Shown in pieces: positions 35,310-45,629 of a DNA stretch of 64,000 bases (position 1 is the first letter of the stretch; the number at the start of each line of letters is the position of its first letter). The DNA lies in assembly GCF_019649055.1 (NCBI RefSeq), contig NW_026570383.1, positions 172,928 through 236,927 of the forward strand, in the 5' to 3' direction. The position numbers were made by a program, and so were the translations under genes. Source of the stretch: Paramacrobiotus metropolitanus. Its lineage: Eukaryota; Tardigrada; Eutardigrada; Parachela; Macrobiotidae. The notes under the pieces are model-generated. The model did no database searches, was not told the DNA's origin, and saw only the letters and a program-made list of their open reading frames with translations.

Positions 35310-36015
35310 CGATAAATCTATTGAGCATTCGCTCTCCCGCGGGCGCCGTCCGGCGTCCGCACCGCCTCGATCTCCTCCAGCATTCGGCGCCGTTTATACT
35401 CCCGGAACTCCTCCATCAGCACCTGACACCGCGTCTTCACCGGCACTCCCACCCCCGCAGGCTGCGGCTCCAGGTGCGCGGAGTGGGAGCGGCGCCTCGC
35501 GGCCGCTTTTGTCCCCAAGGGGTGGCGGTGGCGTAGAGACTCCGCTGAACCTGGACGCCGAGCCCGACGGCGACTGGTCGGTGGCGTTCTGCGAGGTCAT
35601 GTTCAGCGCCACGCCCGAGTGGGCGCAAATATCCCCGTCTAGGTGCTCCTAGGAGCGCGAGCACAGGCTCTGGATGGTCTCATGCAACTGATCGCGGTCA
35701 TAGTCGCCGGCTGGAGGGTTCTCCAAGAAGCCCAGCCGGTGGAGGCCCTCCAAGGGGGAGTAGGGTTCGGGATGACGGAGGACGGCGACCTGGCGCTGCT
35801 GTTCCGGGAGGGATAGGCGCAGGGCGCGGATGCAGGGGCGGATGGTCATGCAGTCGCTGCTGGCGCCGGTGAGGGCGCTGCGGGATTTCGGGGGGTGTCC
35901 GTGATCGATGTAGTGATCTGCACGGGGTAGCTGCGCTTGTGCAACGGTTTCCGCGGGAGGACGGTGTCAGGGCTGGCGTAGGTGGCGCCGCGCCGCCGCC
36001 GTAGTCGTCCTGCGT
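35310..36015 (-). other. GC-rich island of unknown origin
   Basis: About 700 bp is much richer in G+C and CpG than the AT-rich flanks, with sharp edges near 35310 and 36015 and no counterpart in either arm. Minus-strand frames are long but frame-shifted relative to each other: LEGLHRLGFLENPPAGDYDR (35649-35849), then a Pro/Ser/Gly-rich stretch, then a charged stretch LMEEFREYKRRRMLEEIEAV (35318-35518). The charged and proline-rich composition suggests a degraded nuclear or regulatory protein exon, but I recognise no family. Confidence 0.35.
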
Positions 36016-36339
36016 AGGTAAATTATTTAATTGTATGTACTATGTAGGTTACTGTGTGCTATGGACAGATGTAATTCAGATTATATTAATCAGCACTCTT
36101 AACTTTTATACACGTGTGCGCGTACAGTTCATTCTGCTAAAAGAACCCCTTTTTGAATTTGGTCTGATAACGTTACGCGTGATATCATAATCCAGAGCTC
36201 ACCACTTTCAGCTGAATTTTATTGCAGATTTATGTAATCTTCTGGCCGATTTAATACGATGCGTGCTACTCCGCTGCTGCAATATTTTGTAATTTTCTCG
36301 TGCTTATATTATGGCAATTACGCAAGCAGTTCACTGTTG

Positions 36340-36575
36340 TTGCTTTTCAGTGGAAGATAAAATTACGGACTATCAATGCGGACTGCGGCGTTATCTTCTT
36401 GGATGAAGCAACGTGTGTTGCCCACATCGTTATATAGCTGGTTGGAAGGGGTGAGCGTTTGGCCAGCTCACAGTTCAAGGTCAGCGAGTTTCCGGCGGAA
36501 ATTCTCTGGTCTTTAACGGTGAAGTAGCCTCGCATCAGCGCCCACGCAGTGGTGGGATGTTGGAAAGTGGACGCG
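36340..36575 (+). repeat. Dispersed element R1, copy 5 (inverted)
   Basis: It starts TTGCTTTTCAGTGGAAG at about 36341, with core CAGTTCAAGGTCAGCGAG then TTTCCGGCGGAAA near 36470-36500 and GTAGCCTCGCATCAGCGCCC near 36525. This is the cleanest copy. It is followed by R4 copy 3, mirroring the R4-R1 order at 31-32 kb. Confidence 0.7.
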
Positions 36576-36904
36576 CCGTGGTGACCTCGTTAAAAGGGAT
36601 TCTGTGAGTTATTCGTTAACTAATTTTTATAGTTAATACTATGGCAATCTAATCATACTCGTACAGAGGCTGCTTATCTGGCTGAAGTTTGTTTTGGCCG
36701 TTTGCGATCATTTTTTCAAGGAAACGATAGATCCAGATAGCGTCATCAATCGGTACCGAGCTGGCACGCCCGGAATTCTGACGGTCAGGCTTACCATGCC
36801 CTTGACCGGGTCACGGCGTAATATGAGAAGTGCAGCTTAAACAAGCGTAATTTACCGAAAGTGAGTGATAGTGCATATACTGCATACTACGGTCCGTTAA
36901 GCGC

Positions 36905-37070
36905 TAATAAATGACCATGTCGATCCGAGATGCACGTGCCGGGAAACAGCAACACTGGAGGATGGCCAGATAAGACTGGCTGATTCACCACGCACCAGGC
37001 GGAAATGTTGCTCTGCCTATTAGCACAAATTTGTGTACCACAGCATTCCATTTCCTTCCTTATCTGCAGA
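36905..37070 (-). repeat. Repeat block R4, copy 3 (inverted)
   Basis: It contains CAACACTGGAGGATGGCCAG and AAGACTGGCTGATTCACCA near 36950-36990, the inverse of the core at 21256-21300 and the same orientation as 39800-39840. Confidence 0.65.
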
Positions 37071-37099
37071 CTGTACTGTTTTGTAGTGTAGTAGTTTTG

Positions 37100-37530
37100 C
37101 AGAGCGCATACTCCACGCGATGTAGCTGTCGCTGAGGTTCTCCACATCCACATTCCTCGCTGAACTTGCAGTCTATCGAGACCTAAATCCTGAATATGCT
37201 ATCTCTTCCACCAGTTCAGCATAATGTTGTCCTGCAGTTTTATATCAGTATGACTGTCCGTGCAACTGCGCTCTTTGCGCACTCACTGCAGAGGTATCCC
37301 TTTGTAGTCATCTCCACGTCTTTCAACTTGCGCAACTTCAACTTAAGCAGCTCCATAAGCGGACAAGTTATCTAGGTGATCGGTATTGTGGTGTGTTACC
37401 TTGCGCAAAACCGGGGACGTTTACTTGCCAACGAAGTGTCTATTGCCAGTTATGAGCTGCGTATGCATGATATCCGAGGCTTCTGATCCTTGTTATCGTG
37501 GCTGGGGATAATCGTTTGGTGGTACATCGA
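37100..37530 (+). repeat. Direct repeat R3, copy 2
   Basis: Aligned with 33180-33670. It leads without a gap into the cyclase fragment starting at 37555. Confidence 0.75.
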
Positions 37531-37554
37531 AGCGTGTTTTTTGGTGTGCCGTAG

Positions 37555-39142
37555 CAATTGTGGCACAAGTGGCGAAAGGTACCGATCCGCCGCTGCGTCC
37601 CCCCGTCTCCGGCGATGCCTGCCCACCGGAACTCCGCAGCATCATGGAGCACTCGTGGAGTGATGCACCGGAGTCGCGTCCCACCTTGAAAGACATTAAA
37701 GGCCAGCTGAAGAAAATCCCCGGCGCTGAGCAAAGCAATCTCATGGACAGACAATCTGATGAAGCGTATGGAAGCATACGCCACGGATCTGGAAGGTCTT
37801 GTCATGCTGCGTACGGAGAAGGTCTATCAGGAAAAGCAGAAGTCGGAAAATCTCCTGTTCGAGGTGTTGCCACGGTATGAGTTGCGGTACCAAACATCGT
37901 AACGGCAGGTCTGTAATCGAGAATGTGTTCTGGATTAGATCGGTGGCGAACCGCTTGAAGCAAGGAGAAACCGTGGAACCAGAAGCGTACGACGAGTGCT
38001 GCATTTATTTCAACGACATTTTCGCATTCACCACGCTGTCGGCGTCTAGCACGCCGTTGCAAGTGCTTGATCTGTTGAATGACCTTTGCAGTGAGTACAC
38101 GCTTGCAGTGCATGGCATGTTAAGCTTTTAACTTAACCGAGGCACTTCAGTTTTGTTTAATTTTAATTTTATTAATGCGCTCAATGTTTTAGCACTGTTC
38201 GGCGGCGTTCTGGATGGTTTCGATGTGTATAAAGTGGAAACGATTGGCGATGCATAGCGCATATATGGTAAACAGCACAGCCTGATATAGTTGTTTGTAT
38301 AATTTGCAGACACTAATGACCGTTGGTGATTTGCCCAATTTAACAGGTGGTCAGTGGCTGCCCATCCGCAAAGGTAATCTGCACGCTCGCGAAATCGCTC
38401 GCACCTCCCTGATGCTGATGGAAGGGATCAAACTTTAGATCCGCCATCGTCCCACGAAGCAACTGAAACTGCGTATTGGGAATCACTCCGGACCCGCTGT
38501 CACTGGAGTCGTGGGACTGCAGATGCCACGTTACTGCTTGTAAGCATGCCGTCAATATCTTGTAAAACGTACGTAGGTGTATTTTCTAGGAAAGTGTAAC
38601 CAACTACCAGAACATCACCCATGACTACTTGTTCAGCATTTTGGGCTTCGAGACTCTAGAACCCAATGGACCGGAAGCTACCCGCCTGCTTACGGAAGTG
38701 GGTGGGAGGGTACGGCAAGAAACCGGCGAGGCACGAGCATCGGAATAACTACGCCACCGTATCAGCATAGAAATCCAGCGCGGGAACGCGTTCAGGGAAC
38801 AACTCCATCCGGAGCAAATTGAAATTTAAATCAGTTGTTCCATGTTCTCAGGCCTCCCGAGGCCGTTTTGTGTTGAGAGAGTGTACTGCATGTGTTGTGA
38901 TGTTAATTGTTTTTTTCTATGAGCGGAATGGGTATACTAAAAAATATACTTTATCATCGACTCAAGCATACCACGCAAATCTTGTAGCGCATGTAAAAAC
39001 AAACGAAACGCATTTATGTACGGTTCTGTGTAAAAATTGCCAAGCTTATTATGATGCGTGCAGAATGTCACAGTTGGAAGGGTTAATATTAGGTTCGGAG
39101 TTACGGTGACGATTGCCAACAAAACGGAAAGCGTGGGAGAAG
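37555..39142 (+). pseudogene. Third receptor guanylyl cyclase copy: 3' fragment, dead
   Basis: Only five cyclase-half exons remain, in normal order: 37555-37877 ([20 protein letters not shown]), 37942-38090 ([19 protein letters not shown]), about 38193-38257 ([14 protein letters not shown]), 38347-38539 and 39093-39142 ([16 protein letters not shown]). Lesions: 4 extra bases near 37747, YFSDIVGFT changed to YFNDIFAFT, an in-frame TAG at 38255-38257, a missing base near 38357, and another TAG at 38436-38438. The two most 3' exons of the other copies were not found. An unrelated segment (38590-38840) interrupts the gene between its last two exons. There is no left-arm partner, so it arose separately from the palindrome. 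Confidence 0.8.
38590..38840 (+). pseudogene. Foreign exon-like segment inside the third cyclase copy
   Basis: Starting after an AG near 38590, one frame reads NITHDYLFSILGFETLEPNG and continues as ATRLLTEVGGRVRQETGEA, meets a stop, then carries on as LRHRISIEIQRGNAFREQLH. It looks like real but decayed coding sequence from another gene. The equivalent gap in the right-arm cyclase (53430-53625) is only about 200 bp and lacks it. Family not recognised. Confidence 0.3.
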
Positions 39143-39494
39143 GTATACGTTATACAGCGAGAGCCAGAATACCAGAACTCGTTATCTCATAAAAGTAATA
39201 AAAGCTTTAATGCCTATGTTCGAGAAACGCCGACAAATGGTTTGGGCATTGGCCAGCCTCAGCTCGGCCGCGGAGTTTCGTGGTATCGTCAGAACATGCA
39301 CGGCCACCGATAAATTAAAGAGTGTAGGCGTATGCGCGTGTATGCCATCGAAGACACCTGATGCGTGGCCAGGTGTTCTCCCACTCCGAGAGTTGAGGCC
39401 ACCACCTGATGCGTGACCAGGTGCTTCTCCCGATTCGTGGCCAGTGGGATGAGACTGCCTCCCGGTGGGGGGACTGCAGCAACGCGCATTCGTT

Positions 39495-39860
39495 CTACGG
39501 TAATTACCAGGAGTTTTTATTGTTTTTACTAGAATGAGTGCTGGTGTCGAGAGCGGTGTCAAATAGCCAACAGGCAGAACCGAAGTCGAACATCGCCGTG
39601 GTCCGTAGGTGTCCATGGCCTCACGGACCGGGGCCTTGGACATGGCCGAAATGGGAAGGGTATTGCCGTGGCCTTGACCGCGCAGTTGACAGCCAAATAA
39701 GCAGTGCAATAAAGGCGAAACTGAGAATTCGACTTCATAACGCCGGTAAGCGCGAACGCGACCATGCCGCTCCCAGCTTCAGACGACGGAAAAGCATCAA
39801 CACTGGAGCATGACAAGATAAGAGTGGCTGATTCACCAGGCAGCATGCAGGCAGTGCTGT
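39495..39860 (-). repeat. Repeat block R4, copy 4 (mirror of copy 1)
   Basis: This is the innermost well-aligned block of the right arm. Landmarks GCCGTGGCCTTGACCGC (39664), GACAGCCAAATAAGC and GAGTGGCTGATTCACCAGG pair with 21260-21440. Confidence 0.75.
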
Positions 39861-39869
39861 TACCGCTGT

Positions 39870-42800
39870 GATAGTGCATATCAAAGCGTTCTTTATCTAC
39901 AAAATTAAGTGTAGTTTTCCTCCAATCTGGCTCACCAAAATCGTAAACATCTTTTTCCTGTGCATTATTTTCAGTTTTGTTCATCACTCGCTGATAAAGA
40001 GAATCTGGGAGCATACAAAAACGAATGCATACAAAAACGAATGCTTCCGATATTTATTTGACATTATGGGTTTACGGATCACATGTACAGTACTGCACTA
40101 CGTTGGCTTCTGGCGGATACATTTCTTATATTTTCTGGATTGCAATTATATGTTGTGTAATATGGTGTTCAGGATGCGGGAATATGTTGCGAATTTTCCG
40201 ATGATCATTCTGGCTTGGCGCATGACGCTTTCGCCCATATCACAAAACTGCTTGTACGTACAATTATTTATAATTATTATTCATAAAGTTAGTATCTGTT
40301 TTTTAAGCTTAGACAACCGGCTATTTTCTTTGTGCTACAGGATAAAAAAATTTGTAGAAATATACGCAAAGCTTAATTCTAACAAGTTAGTTATAATAAT
40401 ATTATGCCAAAACCCATTAAAAAATATTTTCGGATCATGCATGCTTGGATCAAAATTCGAACCCCCGGTCTGATTGTACTGCCTGTAGTATAACCCAGTA
40501 GAATTTACGTTGTATCAATTATGTATACAACGATTTCCTAGGATGATGTTTTACGGGGATAAATAAATATAAGCAGTTAACTGTGGTACGAGAATTATGC
40601 AATACGGGAACGTTCCTGTCATTTTACGTGTGTCGTGCACAAAACAGAAAACAGCACCAGCATCGGCTAATTTGGATGAGATATTGTTCTGTATAATCAG
40701 GCCGCCTATTTCTGCTGTCGGCTGAGGCTGTGAAATTAGTGTATCCCTATTATGATAAAAAAATTGTAACTTTTGTTTACCGCCAATTAATAAAGATGAC
40801 ATGAAAGGGTAAAAACAGAAAAAGGTATTTTCAAACGAATTAATGGATCATTTGGAAATTAGCTGGCTTGGTTTTCATCCGATCTTGCAGAATTGCTCGT
40901 ACAATCATACATATGAATACGCATATATTAATTATTATTGTACAGCATTTTTCCAATGTACCTGTAACCTGGATAATCTGCCTGTATTGCTCTGGAGATT
41001 TCAACTGAATACTTCGTACGAAATGTGAAAGCGCTGAGTAAATTCGGTAAATGCCCCGTACAACGCTATGCAAAAATCCGGAAGACAATCATTATTAAAT
41101 ATCACGTGAACCCCATTAATTAAACTGTTGAAGTGCATCCAACGATTCCAACCATCACTGAATATCACGAGTTTATTTTTCGCGCTGCCTAATTTAATAT
41201 TTTACTGTTTATTTGTGAATTGTGGTTGCAATTTGGGATTTCGGTTTTTGATGTACGACTCAGTACGAGTTTTTCATGTACTATACGTCCTCGGTTAATA
41301 TCCAACAAAATTAGCTAATTTAACACTAACGGTATATTATTGCAAGGAAAGTCTGCGGCAGTCTCCACTAGAGCAAAGCCGCTTTACTTTTAAAAAAGTG
41401 AGATAGCAATTTCGGCAGCCTTTGATGTTCAGTCGAAAACCTAAACCAGACGTTCTTCCTGGAGAGAACAGCGCACTGGGCATTTTTTTATCTTCTGGCT
41501 GTTGGGAAGTGTCTGCTACCTAGTGGCTTGCAGCGTTTTTGTCCGTGTATCTGTATAGGAATTTGGCGATAAAATCAAACTTTATCATTACCATTAAACG
41601 TAAGTCGAAAAAAATGTTCTTTAAAGTTTCGTCATAACTCGTCAGTTTTTCATGTGCATAACCATGCTAATACGTCATCTGCATTGAGCATTCATAAAAT
41701 GGAAACTGCAAAAATAGACAAATTTAAAAGGATTTTAAAAAAATCTGCCAAAGGCAGTCCGTTGCCGAAATGTAATGAAAATATTAATTATAATTTTGCT
41801 TAATTATTATGGTTTTTCTGTCTTATTGTTGACGTTAACCAGCGAGCGCTAGTAGAAGCCAGCATCTCGCAGATGTCTGGTTTTATTTTCTGTAATTCCT
41901 GATTTCCCCGAATTGTCTGGAAAGTTTTGGTGGAATTTCTGTCTGGAATTAGCGACGCGGGAAGGGCAGTATACGTCATGGAGGTGTGGGTAGTCGGAAC
42001 GCCGTGACGTTTCGCTGTGGGCTGGTACCGGCTCGATTGCTGCCACCGCTAATTGGCTGTTGCAGTACGAACGCCTCCCGGTGTTTCCCATTTGCGCAAT
42101 TTCCTGCGTTCGGGGCGGGGACATCTCCGTCAGCGCGATTAACGCAGGCAACAGGTATAGCCGTACGGCCGCGTGCATTCGAGCGGAGAGTCGAAATTTT
42201 CAGCCAGTCATTCCACTTGCTCAACGTTTCCCTGATTTTCCAAATTTTACCGTACGATTTCACGATTTTTTACCTCGATCATTAAACCGACTTTTTCGTT
42301 GTTAGAACTTCAGTAACGAGCAAAGCGTAAAACCATACTGATTTGTATAAAGCCCTATTATCATTGCTCCATAATATCACCACAGTCTACTACTGTAGTC
42401 CGTCTTCTTCTGTCTGCCGCTCTATCTGCAACTCGTCGATGTTAAAGGACAAAAATGTAATTAGCGTTGCTCTCACTAAATGGAGTTGAGGAGATGGGGT
42501 AATAGAGTAGCTTCGAAGATTCAATTGAACCTTTTCTCCTGCGCATTATGATATACAGGCACTTTTCAATAATCCCAGACAGCGCGCTGCGCACACTATG
42601 ATATCACTTTGCAGTAAGCCATAAAGGTGATCATTAAACCAACCGTTGTACGTGTGCTTCCAGGTATCGAAAACCAGAGAAACGCTCCGACGCCATTCCC
42701 ATGCCCGATCGTCCGCCTTCAGTGTTTGAAGATTTCCATTGGATTCGGTGAGTGTTTTGGTTTCTTTCTGTCAGGATTTAGCTGTTTCCTGCAACTGCTG

Positions 42801-43940
42801 ATAGCGATTTATGTGAATTTTCTTGAAATTTGCGTAGAAATTGGTACGATCTATTCGTGTGATTTTGGTACTTAATTCTTCCCCGTTATGCTGGCGAATA
42901 TTTCGTATTTTTGTCTCGTCTAGCGTACAGCAACGTTTGATATCGTTTCGATTTTTTATAACGTTAGTTTCTGTCTTGCTCAGTGCTGTTCAGAAGATGG
43001 AATTAAGCTAAGTAATAAGTCGTCAAGGGCACATTTTCTTCTCCTAGTTAGACCAGCCTTTAAATGCGTCCATTTGCGTAGAGGCTCGTTTGTATGAAAT
43101 TGTACGGTAGCAGGAAAGTTTTATTAAGTAATGAATCGTGGTACTATGGTATTAAAAGATAGGAGAGTTTTTAATAGAAAATTTTCGTGTTTGTCTGGAA
43201 AACCGAAGAACCTCGGCGGCGTTAGGGTGATGCAAGCGAGCCGTGCGGTTCTTGTGTCGAGCAGGGACGTAGTTGCAACGGTTGGCAGCAAGTCGGGAAA
43301 ACGGCGGGCTACTTTGCGCACGTCGCGCGTCGCGTACGGGCGCGTGGTGTTGGCGTTGCGCACATGTGAGCAGCGCGAGTAGGAGTTGCAATCGAAACCG
43401 ATTTTTGAAATCGATTTTGAAATTTTCAGAATACCAAAACATTTTCCAGTAGCTTTTAAAGTCTCCCAAATGGAGTTTGGCTACTGTTGCTCGATAATAA
43501 TAATAATAGTACGTAATTTTGTTATTGACGCTAGTGTTGTACATTGTGTACGTAGTGTTGCTTATCGTTACTTGGCACATGTACTGATGCAGTCGGGTTC
43601 AGCATACATACCATGGGCGTTAGATAAAACTTCTTAATATATGCACTCAATTAGAGTTTTAATTCCCTTATTAGTGCTTAATTTAAAAATTACTTAATTC
43701 CAAATTTCTGGTTAGAATTACTGACCTTTTTTTGTTATCGAATGATAAGAAAGCATAGACCTTTACGCTTCGATTCTTTTAAAATTTTCGAAGTCCTTAA
43801 TTAAAAGCGGCGCTTTTTCATTGAATGTGTTAGTCTGCAGCTAATTAAACGTTGGTTTCTTGCTGTTCGAAGTAATGTGTATTGTGTACATTGTTCCGCG
43901 TTTGTCACGTATCGGGACTATATTCAGGCCCGTCTTTATG
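39870..43940. other. Diverged, mostly non-coding inner part of the right arm
   Basis: Counterpart of 16961-21060, with only islands alignable. A 201-codon frame at 39868-40473 looks membrane-like but is AT-rich and not preserved in the left arm, so it is probably not a gene. A run of 10 G lies at 43942-43951, at the edge of the coiled-coil gene copy, and is absent from the left arm. Confidence 0.5.
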
Positions 43941-44103
43941 AGGGGGGGGGGCGCACTGGCGCGCGACTTCTGTTTGCAGTTGAGATGGCGCTGAATCTTT
44001 GTGTGTCCATGGCCTGCGCCTTTGCCGTCCCGTGCGTGATGATACGCCAATAATTTCCACCGGAACCGTTAACGCGGCGATTTGGAAACTCACCGAGGCA
44101 GCG

Positions 44104-44176
44104 ATGATCGGCCCTTGGTTTGCGCTGTAGTGGGCCTCGCCGAGGCCCACTACAGTTCAAAACAAGGCCCGATCAT
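44104..44176. repeat. 36-bp fold-back insertion, right arm only
   Basis: Bases 44104-44139 and 44141-44176 are inverted copies with 4 mismatches around a single central base. One copy encodes the EAHYS...QGP segment of exon one on the plus strand, the other the same segment on the minus strand. The left arm has a single copy at 16800-16835. Confidence 0.8.
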
Positions 44177-44913
44177 GAACGCGACGGTGATCACGGCCCC
44201 CGTCATGACTTTCCTCGGCGGAGTTACTAGGGCGTTCGAAGTAAGTATCGGTTTTGATTTATGCGGCATTCTGCATTTTAATGTCAGCCGCTGGGTCGCG
44301 GCAAGCGTAAGTTAACTTGCAGCGTATTGAAAACATACTGACAAAACTGGGAGAACACATATTTTGCGAATGCGGCCGGCAAATTGGTACAGTAGTTAAT
44401 AGTTATTCTAACATGCAATGAACAGCAACGAGCTCGTACTCGAACTGCAATGAGCTAGTACTCGTACTTAAATGGAAGTTAATACGGTACTCGTACTGAC
44501 GTAATTAATAAATTCAAAAAATTTACCATATTTTGGAAACTTCGTAATAACACCACAGTGCCTTGTTATTAGTATGATGTGCTTGAGCACGACACTTTGA
44601 TTCGATATTCCACTTGCGGGCTCTATTTCCATGGTGACTATTTGCGCAACGTATTGTATTGCAGATGAAGACCGGATCCCGTCACCTCGTGGCCCGAGCG
44701 GGGATTATGCGGAAGCCCAGCCAGGTACATTCGCATTTGTGCTCAGTACTCTGTGCATGTGAACCTTGAACTCGCACCATCTAACCATCATGGGTTATCT
44801 TCTTTAAAAATACTACTGCGTCGAAGGGAAGCCTGGCCGGAAACGCCCCAGGAGCTGAAGGCCAAAGGAAGCAGGCCCGCACATTTACGGAGACGATAAC
44901 GTCTTGGTCGCTG

Positions 44914-44999
44914 TCCAAGCCGAAACCGAACGGCCACTTCCGTTTTTGGAAACGGTACTGGCCGTTCGGATTCGGCTTGGACGATCAGGATCCTGATCG
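44914..44999. repeat. 23-bp fold-back followed by an 18-bp perfect palindrome, right arm only
   Basis: Bases 44914-44936 pair with 44959-44981 (one mismatch) around a 22-nt loop that itself contains a small hairpin. Bases 44982-44999 are a perfect 18-bp palindrome without a loop. Both interrupt the third exon of the coiled-coil gene copy, and the left arm shows neither. Confidence 0.8.
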
Positions 45000-45629
45000 C
45001 CACGCTGGACTTCATTAACGCTAAGCCGCAGACACTAGGCAACTGGTTGGAAAGATGACGACGAAATTGTCGTCCGACATGGAAGGGATTCGAGTTCGGC
45101 TGGTAGAACTGTCCGCCGTCGTGGCCGGGCTGGCGGCCGAGGTGGAGCGCCTTGGTGTCTGGTGCTGAAGTTGGCGAAGAACGTGGGTGCCATGGCAGCC
45201 GACATGGCACTCACGTCCTTCGCCAACTGATGCGATGGACGAAGCGTGATGTGGCCGGACTCATGCGTGACGTCGCAGAGCTAAAAGCTTTGATGGTCGG
45301 ATTGTATGCCCATCTCTGCATTCCCGTGGTCGCGGCCCAGTTGGGAAATATCCCTGCTAATTTTGCCCAGTATTTTTCTTTGTATGTATTTATTCCTTTT
45401 GGGTACAGTAATTTTTGGCGTTTTCTCGCCTGGTTTCTTCTGTTACCGGGTCAAGAGCCCGTTTTTTGTTGTTCAAATATTTGTCCAATCAGCTCTGCTG
45501 CATGCTGTTCAAGCGGACATGCTTAAAAGCGTAAAAAAACGCGGTTTTGCCAGCCGGTTTCTGTTCCCGTATAAAAACTTGAGTATACCAGGGCAGCAGC
45601 AAGTGTTTTGTGACTTATTTTTCTAATAA

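Larger units (their letters stand above)
43985..45400 (+). pseudogene. Unrecognised membrane/coiled-coil protein, right copy, disrupted
   Basis: This is the mirror of 15263-16960. Exon one (43985-44240) keeps NLCVSMACAFAV and, after a fold-back insertion and frame change, EAHYSSKQGPIMNATV, ending at a GTAAGT donor. Exon two (44665-44724) is well kept: SRHLVARAGIMRKPSQ. Exon three (44820-45030) is riddled with frame changes and two palindromes (44914-44981 and 44982-44999). Exon four keeps MTTKLSSDMEGIRVRLVELS and later DVAELKALMVGLYAHL in another frame. The right copy therefore cannot encode the full protein, although pieces of both the N-terminal membrane region and the C-terminal coiled coil are recognisable. 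Confidence 0.55.

Noticed and set aside
35318-35849. GC-rich island as a named transcription factor
   Set aside because: Charged and proline-rich stretches look regulatory, but no diagnostic domain could be identified; naming it would be a guess.
39868-40473. 201-codon AT-rich membrane-like open frame
   Set aside because: The longest single frame in the right arm's inner part, but hydrophobicity follows from T-rich DNA and the mirror DNA at 20.8-21.0 kb does not keep the frame.
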